Positions 8,734-16,336 of a stretch of 64,000 nt of DNA are shown here, one piece after another. The position numbers were made by a program, and so were the translations under genes. How positions within the stretch are numbered: the first letter of the stretch is position 1; each line of letters begins with the position of its first letter. The stretch covers positions 2,790,001 through 2,854,000 of the forward strand of contig NZ_OY762229.1 in assembly GCF_963665355.1 (NCBI RefSeq), written 5' to 3'. The notes under the pieces are model-generated. The model ran no database searches. It was not told where the DNA came from and saw nothing but the letters and a program-made list of their open reading frames with translations. This stretch comes from an uncultured Desulfobacter sp. (GTDB lineage: Bacteria; Desulfobacterota; Desulfobacteria; Desulfobacterales; Desulfobacteraceae).

Positions 8734-10872
8734 TTATCTTGTTTGCCCTTTTTTCATGGAAAGTGAAATGCGCTTCCTCGGGATATCCACCTCCAGGACC
8801 CTAACCGTAACCTGCTGCCTGACTTTGACGATTTCGTTGGGGTCTTTAACAAAGCGATCGGCCAGCTGGCTGATGTGAATCAATCCATCCTGGTGGACGC
8901 CGATATCCACAAAGGCGCCAAATGCCGTGACATTGGTCACAATGCCGGGTACGACCATGTCTGGCGCCAAGTCGTTGATTTCATGGATATTTTTGTCAAA
9001 TGAGAATGTCTGGAACGGCTGCCTCGGGTCCCGCCCCGGAGCTGCCAGTTCGGCCACAATGTCCTTGAGTGTGGGAAGGCCTGTGGTTGCCGTCACATAA
9101 GGTGTCAGGTCCATGGACTGCACCGGGCCTTTTGCCGCCATCATCTCTTCCACGCCGCATCCAAGATCCTTTGCCATCTGTTTGACCACGGGATAGGATT
9201 CGGGATGAATACCGCTGCGGTCCAAAGGATTTTTTCCGTTCCGGATTCTCAGGAATCCTGCCGCCTGTTCAAATGCTTTTTTGCCGAGACGGGGTACTTT
9301 GAGAAAATCGCTTCGGGATGCAAAGGCTCCGTTTTCATCCCTGTATTTGACCATGTTGGCGGCAATGCCTGCATTCAGGCCGGATACCCTGGAAAGAAGC
9401 TGTTTTGATGCGGTGTTGGCTTCCACGCCCACCTGGTTGACGCAGGAGACCACCACATCATCCAGGGCGGTCTGGAGCATATTCTGGTCTACATCGTGCT
9501 GGTACTGGCCCACCCCGATGGATTTAGGTTCCACTTTGACCAGTTCTGCCAGGGGGTCCATGAGCCGCCTGCCGATGGATACAGCGCCCCTGACCGTAAT
9601 GTCATGGTCGGGAAACTCTTCCCGGGCCGCTTCAGACGCCGAATAGATCGATGCTCCGCTTTCATCCACCATGATCACATCCACATCTTCGGGCAGCCCA
9701 AGCTCTTTGATGAAGCTTTCGGTTTCCCGTCCTGCCGTGCCGTTGCCCACGGCGATGGCCTGGATCTTATATTGCTTGACAAGTTTGGGGACAAGCTGTG
9801 CCGCGGATGCCTTGCCGTTTGGGGTGTGGGGATGGATGATGTCATGGTGGACAAGCTTTCCCGTGGCATCCAGGCAGGCTATTTTGCACCCGGTGCGGAA
9901 CCCCGGATCAACCGCCATTACGGACCTGCCGCCCAGGGGAGGGGAGAGAAGCACCTGCCTTAAATTGTCCGAAAAAACTGCCACTGCCGTTTCATCGGCA
10001 TTTTGTTTGAGGATTCTCAAAGCCTCGTTTTCGATGGATTTGGAGAGCAGGCGCTTGTATGCATCCTGGGCGGCTGCAACGATCTGTTCCCGGCTTTGGG
10101 AATCCACCTTCTTTTTGCCCGGATAAACAGCCTGGATGATGGCCAGGGCTTTGTCTTCGTCGGGCTGTACATGGACCCGCAACATTTTTTCACCCGCGCC
10201 CCTGAGCATGGCAAGAATACGATGGGACGGGGCTTTAAATGCCGGTTCCTTCCAGTCAAAATAGTCCTTGAATTTTGCCGCGTCCTGCTCCTTGCCCTTG
10301 ATGACCGTTGCCTGGATCAAGGATGTATTAATGAAAAAATCCCTGATTGTTGACCGGATGGCGGCATCTTCGTTAATGATTTCAGCAATGATATCCCTGG
10401 CTCCGGCCAAGGCCTGTTCAATGTCCGGCACCTCAGGGCCCATGAATCGGGCAGCCTCTTTGTGGAGACCAAAGCCTGCCGGGGGCTCAAGAATCATCAG
10501 TGCCAGGGGTTCCAGTCCCTTTTCCCGGGCAATGGTCGCACGGGTCCGTTTTTTGGGCCGGTACTTTTCGTACACATCCTCCAGGCGGGCCATGGAGTCA
10601 GCTTTTTCAATCTGCTGCGCTAAATCTTTGGTGTAAAGCTGCCTCTCCTCCAGGGATTTTATAATGGCCTGCTTTCTGGCTTCCAGCTCGTTTAATGCCT
10701 TTGCTCTGTCCCGGATATGGGATATGGCCACCTCGTCCAGGCTGCCGGTGCGCTCTTTTCTGTATCTTGCGATAAACGGCACTGTGGATCCCTGTTCCAG
10801 AAGATCCAGAACCGCAGCCACCTGATGTTCCCTAAGACCGGTTTCCCGGCTGATGATTATTATCATATTCAT
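8734..10872 (-). CDS. tex: Tex family S1 RNA-binding transcription accessory protein
   Basis: 712 residues, close to the length usual for Tex. The N-terminus carries the family signature with TVPFIARYRKERTG (about residues 31-44), then the helical core, a YqgF/RuvX-like fold (VMAVDPGFRTGCKIA), helix-hairpin-helix segments (SGLNAGIAANMVKYR and VPRLGKKAFEQAAG), and a C-terminal S1 domain (GIVTNVTAFGAFVDIGVHQDGL ... ISLSMKK, about 635-705). Tex binds nucleic acids and affects transcription and ribosome-associated processes; its exact function is unsettled. The start at 10872 is the longest in-frame ATG and matches family alignments, though the Shine-Dalgarno is weak. It is transcribed divergently from yhbY. 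Confidence 0.95.
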   Translation of the reverse strand: MNMIIIISRETGLREHQVAAVLDLLEQGSTVPFIARYRKERTGSLDEVAISHIRDRAKALNELEARKQAIIKSLEERQLYTKDLAQQIEKADSMARLEDVYEKYRPKKRTRATIAREKGLEPLALMILEPPAGFGLHKEAARFMGPEVPDIEQALAGARDIIAEIINEDAAIRSTIRDFFINTSLIQATVIKGKEQDAAKFKDYFDWKEPAFKAPSHRILAMLRGAGEKMLRVHVQPDEDKALAIIQAVYPGKKKVDSQSREQIVAAAQDAYKRLLSKSIENEALRILKQNADETAVAVFSDNLRQVLLSPPLGGRSVMAVDPGFRTGCKIACLDATGKLVHHDIIHPHTPNGKASAAQLVPKLVKQYKIQAIAVGNGTAGRETESFIKELGLPEDVDVIMVDESGASIYSASEAAREEFPDHDITVRGAVSIGRRLMDPLAELVKVEPKSIGVGQYQHDVDQNMLQTALDDVVVSCVNQVGVEANTASKQLLSRVSGLNAGIAANMVKYRDENGAFASRSDFLKVPRLGKKAFEQAAGFLRIRNGKNPLDRSGIHPESYPVVKQMAKDLGCGVEEMMAAKGPVQSMDLTPYVTATTGLPTLKDIVAELAAPGRDPRQPFQTFSFDKNIHEINDLAPDMVVPGIVTNVTAFGAFVDIGVHQDGLIHISQLADRFVKDPNEIVKVRQQVTVRVLEVDIPRKRISLSMKKGQTR

Positions 10873-11004
10873 GCCGATTTAATACAGCGCACCACGGCAA
10901 AATGTCAATGGCTTCCATAAGCCTGAACCCGGGTATATCCACAATCCGAGGTTTATGATAATATCTGTGATTTGAATGATGAACTTTAAATTTAAGGATG
11001 TGAC

Positions 11005-11310
11005 GTGACACAACTTACCGGCGCCCAGCGCAAATATTTAAGGGGCCTTGCCCATAATTTAAACCCTTCGGCCCTTGTGGGCTCAAAGGGTGTGACAACA
11101 GCCCTGATCCAGGAGATGGACAACGCTTTGAATGCATCCGAGCTGATCAAGATAAAATTTATTGATCACAAGGAAAAGGAGATCAAATCGGCTCTGCTTG
11201 ACGAGATTGCAGCTCAGCTTAAATGCCATGTTGCCGGCATCATCGGCCATGTGGCTGTTCTTTACCGCTGTCATCCAGACCCGGAAAAGCGTAAAATCAA
11301 TTTGGCTTGA
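11005..11310 (+). CDS. yhbY: YhbY-type CRM-domain RNA-binding protein
   Basis: 101 residues made of one CRS1/YhbY (CRM) domain: TGAQRKYLRGLAHNLNP, then the GxxG loop in LVGSKGVT, then ELIKIKF, HVAGIIGHVAVLYR. YhbY associates with the pre-50S ribosomal particle. The start is GTG at 11005 with AAGGA six bases upstream. The stop overlaps the frame of the next gene, so yhbY and the MBL hydrolase are probably cotranscribed. Confidence 0.92.
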   Translation: MTQLTGAQRKYLRGLAHNLNPSALVGSKGVTTALIQEMDNALNASELIKIKFIDHKEKEIKSALLDEIAAQLKCHVAGIIGHVAVLYRCHPDPEKRKINLA

Positions 11311-11342
11311 ACTTCGTCGATTACCCAAAGGACGTCAAAGTT

Positions 11343-12215
11343 ATGCAGAAAACTTCATTTATTGTTATTCGGGGTAACAGTATGCGCCTGGAGGGCGGAT
11401 GCATGTTCGGAAACGCCCCTTCCACCCTGTGGAAGAAGTGGGTTAAAGCAGATGAGAAAGAGATGATTGATATTTCTTCAAACTGCCTTCTGGTCAGAAC
11501 CGAAAACCACAATATATTGTTTGAGACCGGATGCGGCGCATATCTTTCCCCGGATATGAGAGAGCGCTTTGCCGTTAACGAGGAAACGCATCTGTTGTTG
11601 CAGGCCCTGGAAGAGCAGGGCTTGAGTGATTCAGGCATCAGCCATGTGATTCTGTCCCACATGCATTTTGACCATGTGGGCGGGCTTTTAAGCGCCTGGG
11701 AGCCGGATCGGGAATCTGACCTGCTGTTTCCCCATGCCCTTTTTGTGGTGGGCGAAGAGAACTTCAAGCGCTCCAAATCACCTCATATGCGTGACCGGGC
11801 CTCATTTATTCCCAAGCTTTCTGATAAACTGCAGTCCACGGGGCGTCTGGTGCTCAAAAGGGGAGGGGATCGTTTGGAGGTGGACAGCTTGGTCATTGAA
11901 TTTTTTCAAAGTGACGGCCACACGCCTGGAATGCTGGTCTCTCGGATTCAGGCCCCGGGGGGTACCGTGATTTTCACCGGAGATCTGATGCCGGGACTGC
12001 CCTGGGTAAACCTGCCCATCACCATGGGATATGACCGTTTTGCCGAAAAGCTGGTTGACGAGAAAAAACAGATACTGGACCGGGCCCTCGCCGAAGACGC
12101 CCTGCTGGTCTTTCCCCACGACGCCGTTCATGCCGCTGCCCGGGTTGAACTGGATCCCGTGAAAAAAAGAGTGATGCCGTCCAAAATTTTTAAAACTTTA
12201 AATATAACACTGTAA
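11343..12215 (+). CDS. Metallo-beta-lactamase fold hydrolase
   Basis: 290 residues from the ATG at 11343; an in-frame TTG at 11307 overlapping the yhbY stop would add 12 residues but has no ribosome-binding site, whereas AAAGGA precedes 11343 by 10 bases. The metal-binding motif HxHxDH is present as SHMHFDHVGG (about residues 108-117), and further metal ligands are suggested by DGHTPGML, FTGDLMPG and FPHDAV. The fold and arrangement match the lactonase/thiolesterase-like branch of the superfamily (quorum-quenching lactonases are relatives), but the substrate cannot be predicted. No signal peptide, so cytoplasmic. Confidence 0.85.
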   Translation: MQKTSFIVIRGNSMRLEGGCMFGNAPSTLWKKWVKADEKEMIDISSNCLLVRTENHNILFETGCGAYLSPDMRERFAVNEETHLLLQALEEQGLSDSGISHVILSHMHFDHVGGLLSAWEPDRESDLLFPHALFVVGEENFKRSKSPHMRDRASFIPKLSDKLQSTGRLVLKRGGDRLEVDSLVIEFFQSDGHTPGMLVSRIQAPGGTVIFTGDLMPGLPWVNLPITMGYDRFAEKLVDEKKQILDRALAEDALLVFPHDAVHAAARVELDPVKKRVMPSKIFKTLNITL

Positions 12216-12242
12216 GATTTACCAAGAGGATAAACATAAAAC

Positions 12243-13313
12243 ATGAAGGTAGGCATTATCGGACTTCCCCAGACAGGGAAGAAAACATTGTTTCAGATTC
12301 TGACCGGAAACGAAATTACGGATCCGGCCAAGGCGTTTAAGCCGGTGCCGGGCACCGCCGATATCCTGGATTCCAGGTTTGACAGGCTGGTGCAGATGTA
12401 TACCCCGAAAAAAGAGGTCAAGGCGCGTCTTGATCTGGTGCTGCTGCCCAAAATGGAGGCCGAGACCATCTCCAAAGGCGATATATTTAAGGATATATCG
12501 GATATGGATGCCATCTGCCATGTGATCCGGGCTTTTGAAGATGAGTCTGTTTACCATGCCCAGGGCAGTGTGAATGCCCTGCGGGATTTTGACATGGTCA
12601 ACTCCGAGCTTGTGATGCACGATCAGATTTTTGTGGAAAAACGAATTGAACGGCTCTCGGCCATGGTCAAGAAAATCAAGGATGAAGACCAGAAAAAAGA
12701 GCTGGTGCTCATGGAGAAGATGCTGGCCCATCTGGAGCAGGAGCTGCCGCTGAGACTGTTTGAACTGTCCGAGGATGAGGAGAAGCTGATCCGCTCTTAT
12801 CCCTTTATCACGTTGAAGAAACTGGTGGTCGCGGTGAATGTGGCCGAAGATGATCTTGGCAATACAGGTATCCTGGATCAATTTAAAGACAGTTGCGATG
12901 CCCTGGCCATAAAGGCCATGCTGGTGTCGGCCAAGGTGGAAGCCGAGATCGCCATGCTGGACAGCGTCGAGGAAAAACAGGAGTTCCTTGAAGATCTGGG
13001 CATTACTGCCACGGCCCTGGAAACGTTGACAGCTCTGTGTCTGGAATCCTTGAACCTGATTTCGTTTTTCACCGTTGGCAAGGATGAGGTCCGGCAGTGG
13101 CTGGTGAGAAAAGAGGCAAAGGCCCCCACCGCCGCAGGCGTCATCCACTCCGACCTTGAACGGGGGTTTATCCGGGCCGAGGTGTTCAAGTATGATGAAC
13201 TCATGGATCTTGGCTCCGAAGCAGAACTGAAAAAGAACGGCAAGTTCTACGTGGAAGGCAAAGAGTACGTGGTCCAGGACGGGGATATTCTTAATATCCG
13301 TTTTTCGGTGTAA
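12243..13313 (+). CDS. Divergent YchF-like P-loop NTPase with TGS-type C-terminus
   Basis: 356 residues. The N-terminus has a P-loop in an unusual form, GLPQTGKKT (residues 7-15), where YchF has a NVGKST core. The segment MVNSELVMHDQIFVEKRIERL corresponds to the DxxxxNxEL helix of YchF, and VAVNVAEDDL to its NxxE nucleotide-specificity motif. The C-terminus (HSDLERGFIRAEVFKYDELMD ... YVVQDGDILNIRFSV) is the typical TGS/DUF933 tail. YchF is an Obg-family ATPase linked to ribosomes and stress. The usual switch II DxxG motif is not obvious, so this is a paralogous, divergent branch, and nucleotide use is uncertain. It follows the MBL gene by 27 bases. Confidence 0.8.
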   Translation: MKVGIIGLPQTGKKTLFQILTGNEITDPAKAFKPVPGTADILDSRFDRLVQMYTPKKEVKARLDLVLLPKMEAETISKGDIFKDISDMDAICHVIRAFEDESVYHAQGSVNALRDFDMVNSELVMHDQIFVEKRIERLSAMVKKIKDEDQKKELVLMEKMLAHLEQELPLRLFELSEDEEKLIRSYPFITLKKLVVAVNVAEDDLGNTGILDQFKDSCDALAIKAMLVSAKVEAEIAMLDSVEEKQEFLEDLGITATALETLTALCLESLNLISFFTVGKDEVRQWLVRKEAKAPTAAGVIHSDLERGFIRAEVFKYDELMDLGSEAELKKNGKFYVEGKEYVVQDGDILNIRFSV

Positions 13314-13338
13314 CCCGTTTCCTTGGCAATTTTGTATC

Positions 13339-13381
13339 GCAATGATAATTTTGCAGCAAGATGCCACAGAATTATCATTGC
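13339..13381 (+). repeat. Perfect 12-bp inverted repeat downstream of YchF-like gene
   Basis: GCAATGATAATT (13339-13350) is exactly complementary to AATTATCATTGC (13370-13381) across a 19-base loop. It starts 26 bases after the stop codon. No T run follows, so it is a weak terminator candidate; it may instead stabilise the mRNA end or bind a protein. Confidence 0.6.
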
Positions 13382-13476
13382 AGACTATCAGAAAGTAGAT
13401 GGAGGTTGTTCTGGTCTATATCCATTTGATTGATCCGGGTTTGAACAAAGCCCGGATTCATTGAAGATTCCCCAAA

Positions 13477-13643
13477 ACCGATCATCTCGAAATCGAAATC
13501 GTTATCGAAATCGAACTCGAACTCGGACATATAAAATGCAAACCATGATATATTCATGCTCATTACGTTGGGCGGCTGTTCATTCAATGTGCGAGACGTA
13601 ACTCGCAGAAGTCGATTTCGATTTCGATCGCGATTTCGACTGT
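13477..13643 (-). repeat. TCGAAA-hexamer palindromic element, copy 1
   Basis: The left arm (13487-13514) is a run of TCGAAA hexamers with one variant hexamer (TCGTTA). The right arm (13612-13639) is its inverted counterpart, made of TCGATTTCGATTTCG-like units with variant TCGCGA. Between them lies a core of about 97 bp. On the minus strand it aligns along its whole length with the plus strand of copy 2: the same ACAGTCGAAATCG edge, shared TTGCATTTTA in the core, and the same far edge with CGATTTCGATTTCGAG followed by RTGAT. This is a decayed repeat family, non-coding, of unknown mobility. Confidence 0.75.
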
Positions 13644-13842
13644 CAGGGGGGCATGATGCGGGACCATCGAAAAACCACTTGAAATAAAGCGGTTATTTGG
13701 ATTTGTCCGTCTGTATTAATCAATAGATTTAAATTACAACACGGTGTCATCGTAACCGCAGGTTTTTGAGGAAAATTGCAAAAGGTGGGTTCGTTGAAAA
13801 ACAGAACAGTTCCGGCAATAATCGTAAGGTGTAAATCTAAAC

Positions 13843-14289
13843 GGGGATGACCAGCCTGTGGTATATGTCTCATGGGATGATGCCAAAGCCTTTGTTTTAT
13901 GGCTGAATAAAAAAACGGGCAGGACTTTTTCTTTGCCCACCGAAGCCCAGTGGGAATATGCCTGCCGGGCCGGAACCTCTACGGCCAGGTATTGGGGAGA
14001 TGATGAGAGCCGGGCTTGTGCTTATGGCAATGGCAATGTGCATGATTTAACGTCATAGCGGGTAAATAAATTTTCATGGCAGAATTTTAATTGCGATGAC
14101 GGTTATTCTGCAACATCCCCTGTGGGACGGTTTCAACCCAATAACTTTGGCCTGTATGATATGCTGGGCAATGTATGGGAGTGGTGCGAGGATGGGTATG
14201 ATGAGAATGCTTATTCAAAGCATGGAAGGAAGAATCCTCTTGTTACTGATGGCTCCCTTCGCGTGGACCGTGGCGGCAGTTGGTTCTAA
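13843..14289 (+). pseudogene. Broken formylglycine-generating-enzyme-like (SUMF1/FGE) gene
   Basis: One frame carries clear FGE-sulfatase domain text: [43 protein letters not shown], then TAG (14056-14058), then KFSWQNFN, GRFQPNNFGLYDMLGNVWEWCEDGY and DRGGSWF before TAA (14287-14289). The domain's N-terminal part (before VxVSWxDA) and the final arginine-rich part are missing, so it is a fragment regardless of the amber codon. Such domains convert cysteine to formylglycine or do related oxidations. A different frame stays open to 14472 (AVLYVAGNRGYKFFKI at its end) and I do not recognise it. No start codon or ribosome-binding site upstream was convincing. Confidence 0.75.
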
Positions 14290-14536
14290 ATATGCACCAG
14301 CCCGAACAAAAGAAGCGGATAAAATCCTATCTCTCAGCGCCCCGCTCAAAGCAGATGCGGATAAGGTTCTGGGCTATAAAAAGGATGCCCTGCAGACCTT
14401 TCCTCACTTTTCCATTGATACGGCTGTCCTCTATGTGGCCGGCAACAGGGGATATAAATTTTTTAAAATTTAAGATAAACTAAGGAGTTGCGTGGTAACA
14501 CTTATTCCGTTCATAACTGATTTGGAAAGAGAGGCT

Positions 14537-14661
14537 GTGTTTGAGCAAAAAGTTGCCCAGATGCAAGGCCCAGAAAAATTTAAAACCGGAGCATACTTAA
14601 GTATGTGAGGATTTTGAATTTTTCTGCAACGCCGCAGATGGGTGACTTTTTGCCCAAACAC
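14537..14661 (-). repeat. 125-bp hairpin element, copy A
   Basis: Terminal inverted repeats GTGTTTGAGCAAAAAG and CTTTTTGCCCAAACAC frame a sequence that folds back almost end to end. The apical stem is CATAC-TTAA-GTATG (14592-14605) and an inner AT-rich stem pairs AGAAAAATTTAAAA with TTTTGAATTTTTCT. Copy B has the same length and fold with compensatory changes. The right end lies 3 bases from the stop codon of the leftward gene ending at 14665, so it would be transcribed as that gene's 3' hairpin, probably acting as a terminator. Confidence 0.85.
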
Positions 14662-14664
14662 TGG

Positions 14665-15069
14665 TTATTCGGGGGCGCTGGCGTGTGCTTCTGACAGCCG
14701 TTCCTTCAGATACGCCACTTCCTGCTCATCATATTCATACATGTCAAAGCAGTAACCGTCTTCCCCCAGAAGTCCTTCGGGCACAAGGTCGCCGGCCTCC
14801 TGGGGATCGGTAACCAGTTCCCCGTAAAAACAGACGGAGAGCCAGCGTTCATCCGGGTCATCGTCAATGACATCCACCATGGCAAACAGCGGGCGCTGGG
14901 CCTGGGCCGCATGCCGGGGACGAAGGGAGTAGCTCACCCCGGGCCGGCTGACAAATTCAAGGGATGTGTCGGCAAGGGTTTTCAAGTGGTCCACTAACTC
15001 GGAAAATGCCCTGCGGGTCTGGCTGTCATTATCTTTCCAGTCGGCTAATAATGCGTTGAGTTCTTCCAT
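14665..15069 (-). CDS. Conserved-looking hypothetical acidic protein
   Basis: 134 residues, not recognised. It is soluble, acidic and without signal peptide or membrane segment. It has a helical N-terminus (ELNALLADWKD ... LVDHLKTLA), a central part with SRPGVSYSLRPR and FAMVDVIDDDPDERWLSVCFYGELV, and an acidic tail (DMYEYDEQEVAYLKERL). The start at 15069 is 3 bases after the moaB stop, so it belongs to the pyrR-moaB transcript. The RPGVSYSLR and WLSVCFY segments vaguely recall proteins that check small substrates, but I assign no function. The 125-bp hairpin element follows its stop directly. Confidence 0.75.
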   Translation of the reverse strand: MEELNALLADWKDNDSQTRRAFSELVDHLKTLADTSLEFVSRPGVSYSLRPRHAAQAQRPLFAMVDVIDDDPDERWLSVCFYGELVTDPQEAGDLVPEGLLGEDGYCFDMYEYDEQEVAYLKERLSEAHASAPE

Positions 15070-15072
15070 AGT

Positions 15073-15576
15073 CTATTCCTTTGCGTGTTTGATTAAATGT
15101 CCAAGTTCCGGGAAAATCAGATTGCTGCAGGCCAGTTTGCAGGCGTTAAGCGTGTCGGGTATACAAAATATAACCGTGCCTTTTATAAAGCCTGCCGTGG
15201 CCCGGGATAAAATGGCGGCAGAGTCGATCTGTTCAAAGTTGAGTTGGGCGAATATCGGTCCGAAAGATGTCAGTTCCTTGTCAAACAAAGGCTGTACCGT
15301 TTCCAGGGTGACATCCCGGGGGCTGATGCCGGTTCCCCCGATTATGATGACGGCATGGGGGGAGATCCGTTCGATAATATGTTCAAGGGCTTCTGTGATG
15401 GCATGGGCATCGTTGGGAATCAATTGGTGAAGAACAACTTCATGTCCCTCTTTTTTCCCCTGTTTTTTTATCCACAAACCGTTTTTGTCATTGTCAAAGG
15501 TCCGGGCTGCGGATATGGACAGTATGGCAATTTTGAGGTGTCCGGGCAAAGATGTCCGGTGGAGATGGGCGTTCAT
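15073..15576 (-). CDS. moaB: MoaB/Mog-family molybdenum cofactor biosynthesis protein
   Basis: 167 residues from ATG 15576; a TTG at 15600 would add 8 residues, but a purine-rich AGAAAGG lies 5 bases before the ATG. The MoCF-binding fold is clear: KIAILSISAARTFDND at the start of the domain, VIIIGGTGISPRDVTLETVQPLF (the GGTGxxxRDxT motif) and a C-terminal GxVIFCIPDTLNACKLAC with PELGHLIKHA. Mog adenylylates molybdopterin; MoaB is the close relative of the same fold and its role is less certain. Sulfate reducers use Mo/W-pterin formate dehydrogenases, which fits. It lies in an apparent operon after pyrR. Confidence 0.85.
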   Translation of the reverse strand: MNAHLHRTSLPGHLKIAILSISAARTFDNDKNGLWIKKQGKKEGHEVVLHQLIPNDAHAITEALEHIIERISPHAVIIIGGTGISPRDVTLETVQPLFDKELTSFGPIFAQLNFEQIDSAAILSRATAGFIKGTVIFCIPDTLNACKLACSNLIFPELGHLIKHAKE

Positions 15577-15618
15577 GAAAACCTTTCTTTCAGCTAGCAA
15601 AACAGCATTAGCGACGGT

Positions 15619-16155
15619 TTATTTCAATTCTCTATAAACGCAGTCTTCATTATCCTGTTCAAGCACATGGACATGGATCATGTCATCGGGTTCCGTGTCT
15701 GCAAAAATACCCTGGTAATCGGCCTGGATGGGCAGTTCCCTGTGGCCTCTGTCCACAAGGATGGCAAGCTCTATGCGGGCGGGTCTGCCAAAATCCATCA
15801 ACGCTTCCATGGCGGCCCGGATGGTCCTTCCGGTGAAAAGTACGTCATCAACAAGGATAATTTCTTTGTCATCCACGGCAAAGGGAATGTTGGACGGCCT
15901 TACCGTGGGCTGATGGCTGATTTTGGTCCAGTCGTCCCGGTACATGTTGATGTCCATGGAGCCCACGGGAGGTGCTGTGCCTTCAATGGCGGCGATCTGT
16001 TCCGCCAGGCGTTTGGCAAGAAAATCCCCCCGGGTCTGGATTCCCACCAGGGCCAGGTTTTTTACTCCTTTGTGTTTTTCAATGATTTCGTAGGCAATGC
16101 GGGTGATGATCCGTTTGTAGTCCTGGTCATTGAGAATGCTCTTCTTTTTTGTCAT
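15619..16155 (-). CDS. pyrR: PyrR: pyrimidine regulator / uracil phosphoribosyltransferase
   Basis: 178 residues, the usual PyrR length. The PRPP-binding motif is ILVDDVLFTGRTIRAAMEAL (about residues 97-116), preceded by LALVGIQTRGDFLAKRLAEQI and followed by RIELAILVDRGHRELPIQADY, the PyrR-specific segment. In Gram-positive bacteria PyrR attenuates pyr mRNA; in many proteobacteria only the UPRTase role is clear. No pyr biosynthetic gene and no obvious attenuator hairpin are present in this window, so salvage is the safer reading. First gene of a leftward set with moaB and a hypothetical. Confidence 0.93.
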   Translation of the reverse strand: MTKKKSILNDQDYKRIITRIAYEIIEKHKGVKNLALVGIQTRGDFLAKRLAEQIAAIEGTAPPVGSMDINMYRDDWTKISHQPTVRPSNIPFAVDDKEIILVDDVLFTGRTIRAAMEALMDFGRPARIELAILVDRGHRELPIQADYQGIFADTEPDDMIHVHVLEQDNEDCVYRELK

Positions 16156-16227
16156 AGTATGCCTTCTTAAGTGTCTGGGATGACCTAAAAGTTTTTTCTA
16201 CCATCTTTTTTTTAGCTGGGCAACACC

Positions 16228-16254
16228 TTGATTTCTAATTCGGGTTACTATAAT
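16228..16254 (+). promoter_or_regulatory. Possible sigma-70 promoter of rmuC
   Basis: TATAAT at 16249-16254 with TTGATT at 16228-16233. The -10 is a perfect match but the spacing of 15 bases is short. It lies about 80 bases before the rmuC start, in the spacer divergent from pyrR. Confidence 0.35.
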
Positions 16255-16336
16255 CAACAAATAGTCAAAATGCTCAAGCCGAAAAGGGGCAGGCAGATTC
16301 CGCCCGCCCAAGGCTTGGATCCCGGCAACCGGATTT

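Larger units (their letters stand above)
13314..13842. other. Repeat-filled spacer after the YchF-like gene
   Basis: 530 bases without a credible gene. It opens with a hairpin (13339-13381), a second smaller stem (13433-13457), and the palindromic TCGAAA-type element (about 13477-13643). The rest, to the FGE-like relic, shows nothing recognisable. A leftward frame at 13375-13587 is only a translation of the repeat (FEFDFDNDFDFE) and is not called. Confidence 0.6.

Noticed and set aside
12219-13367. Long leftward frame antisense to the YchF-like gene
   Set aside because: The plus strand encodes a recognised protein; the antisense text is His/Gln/Leu-rich without domain.
13375-13587. Leftward frame with FEFDFDNDFDFE text
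   Set aside because: It is the translation of the hexamer repeat; the mirrored peptide in copy 2 shows the DNA, not a protein, is what repeats.
14056-14058. In-frame TAG as a pyrrolysine codon in the FGE-like gene
   Set aside because: The gene lacks both ends and a start, so simple decay explains the stop; no pyl genes are in the window.
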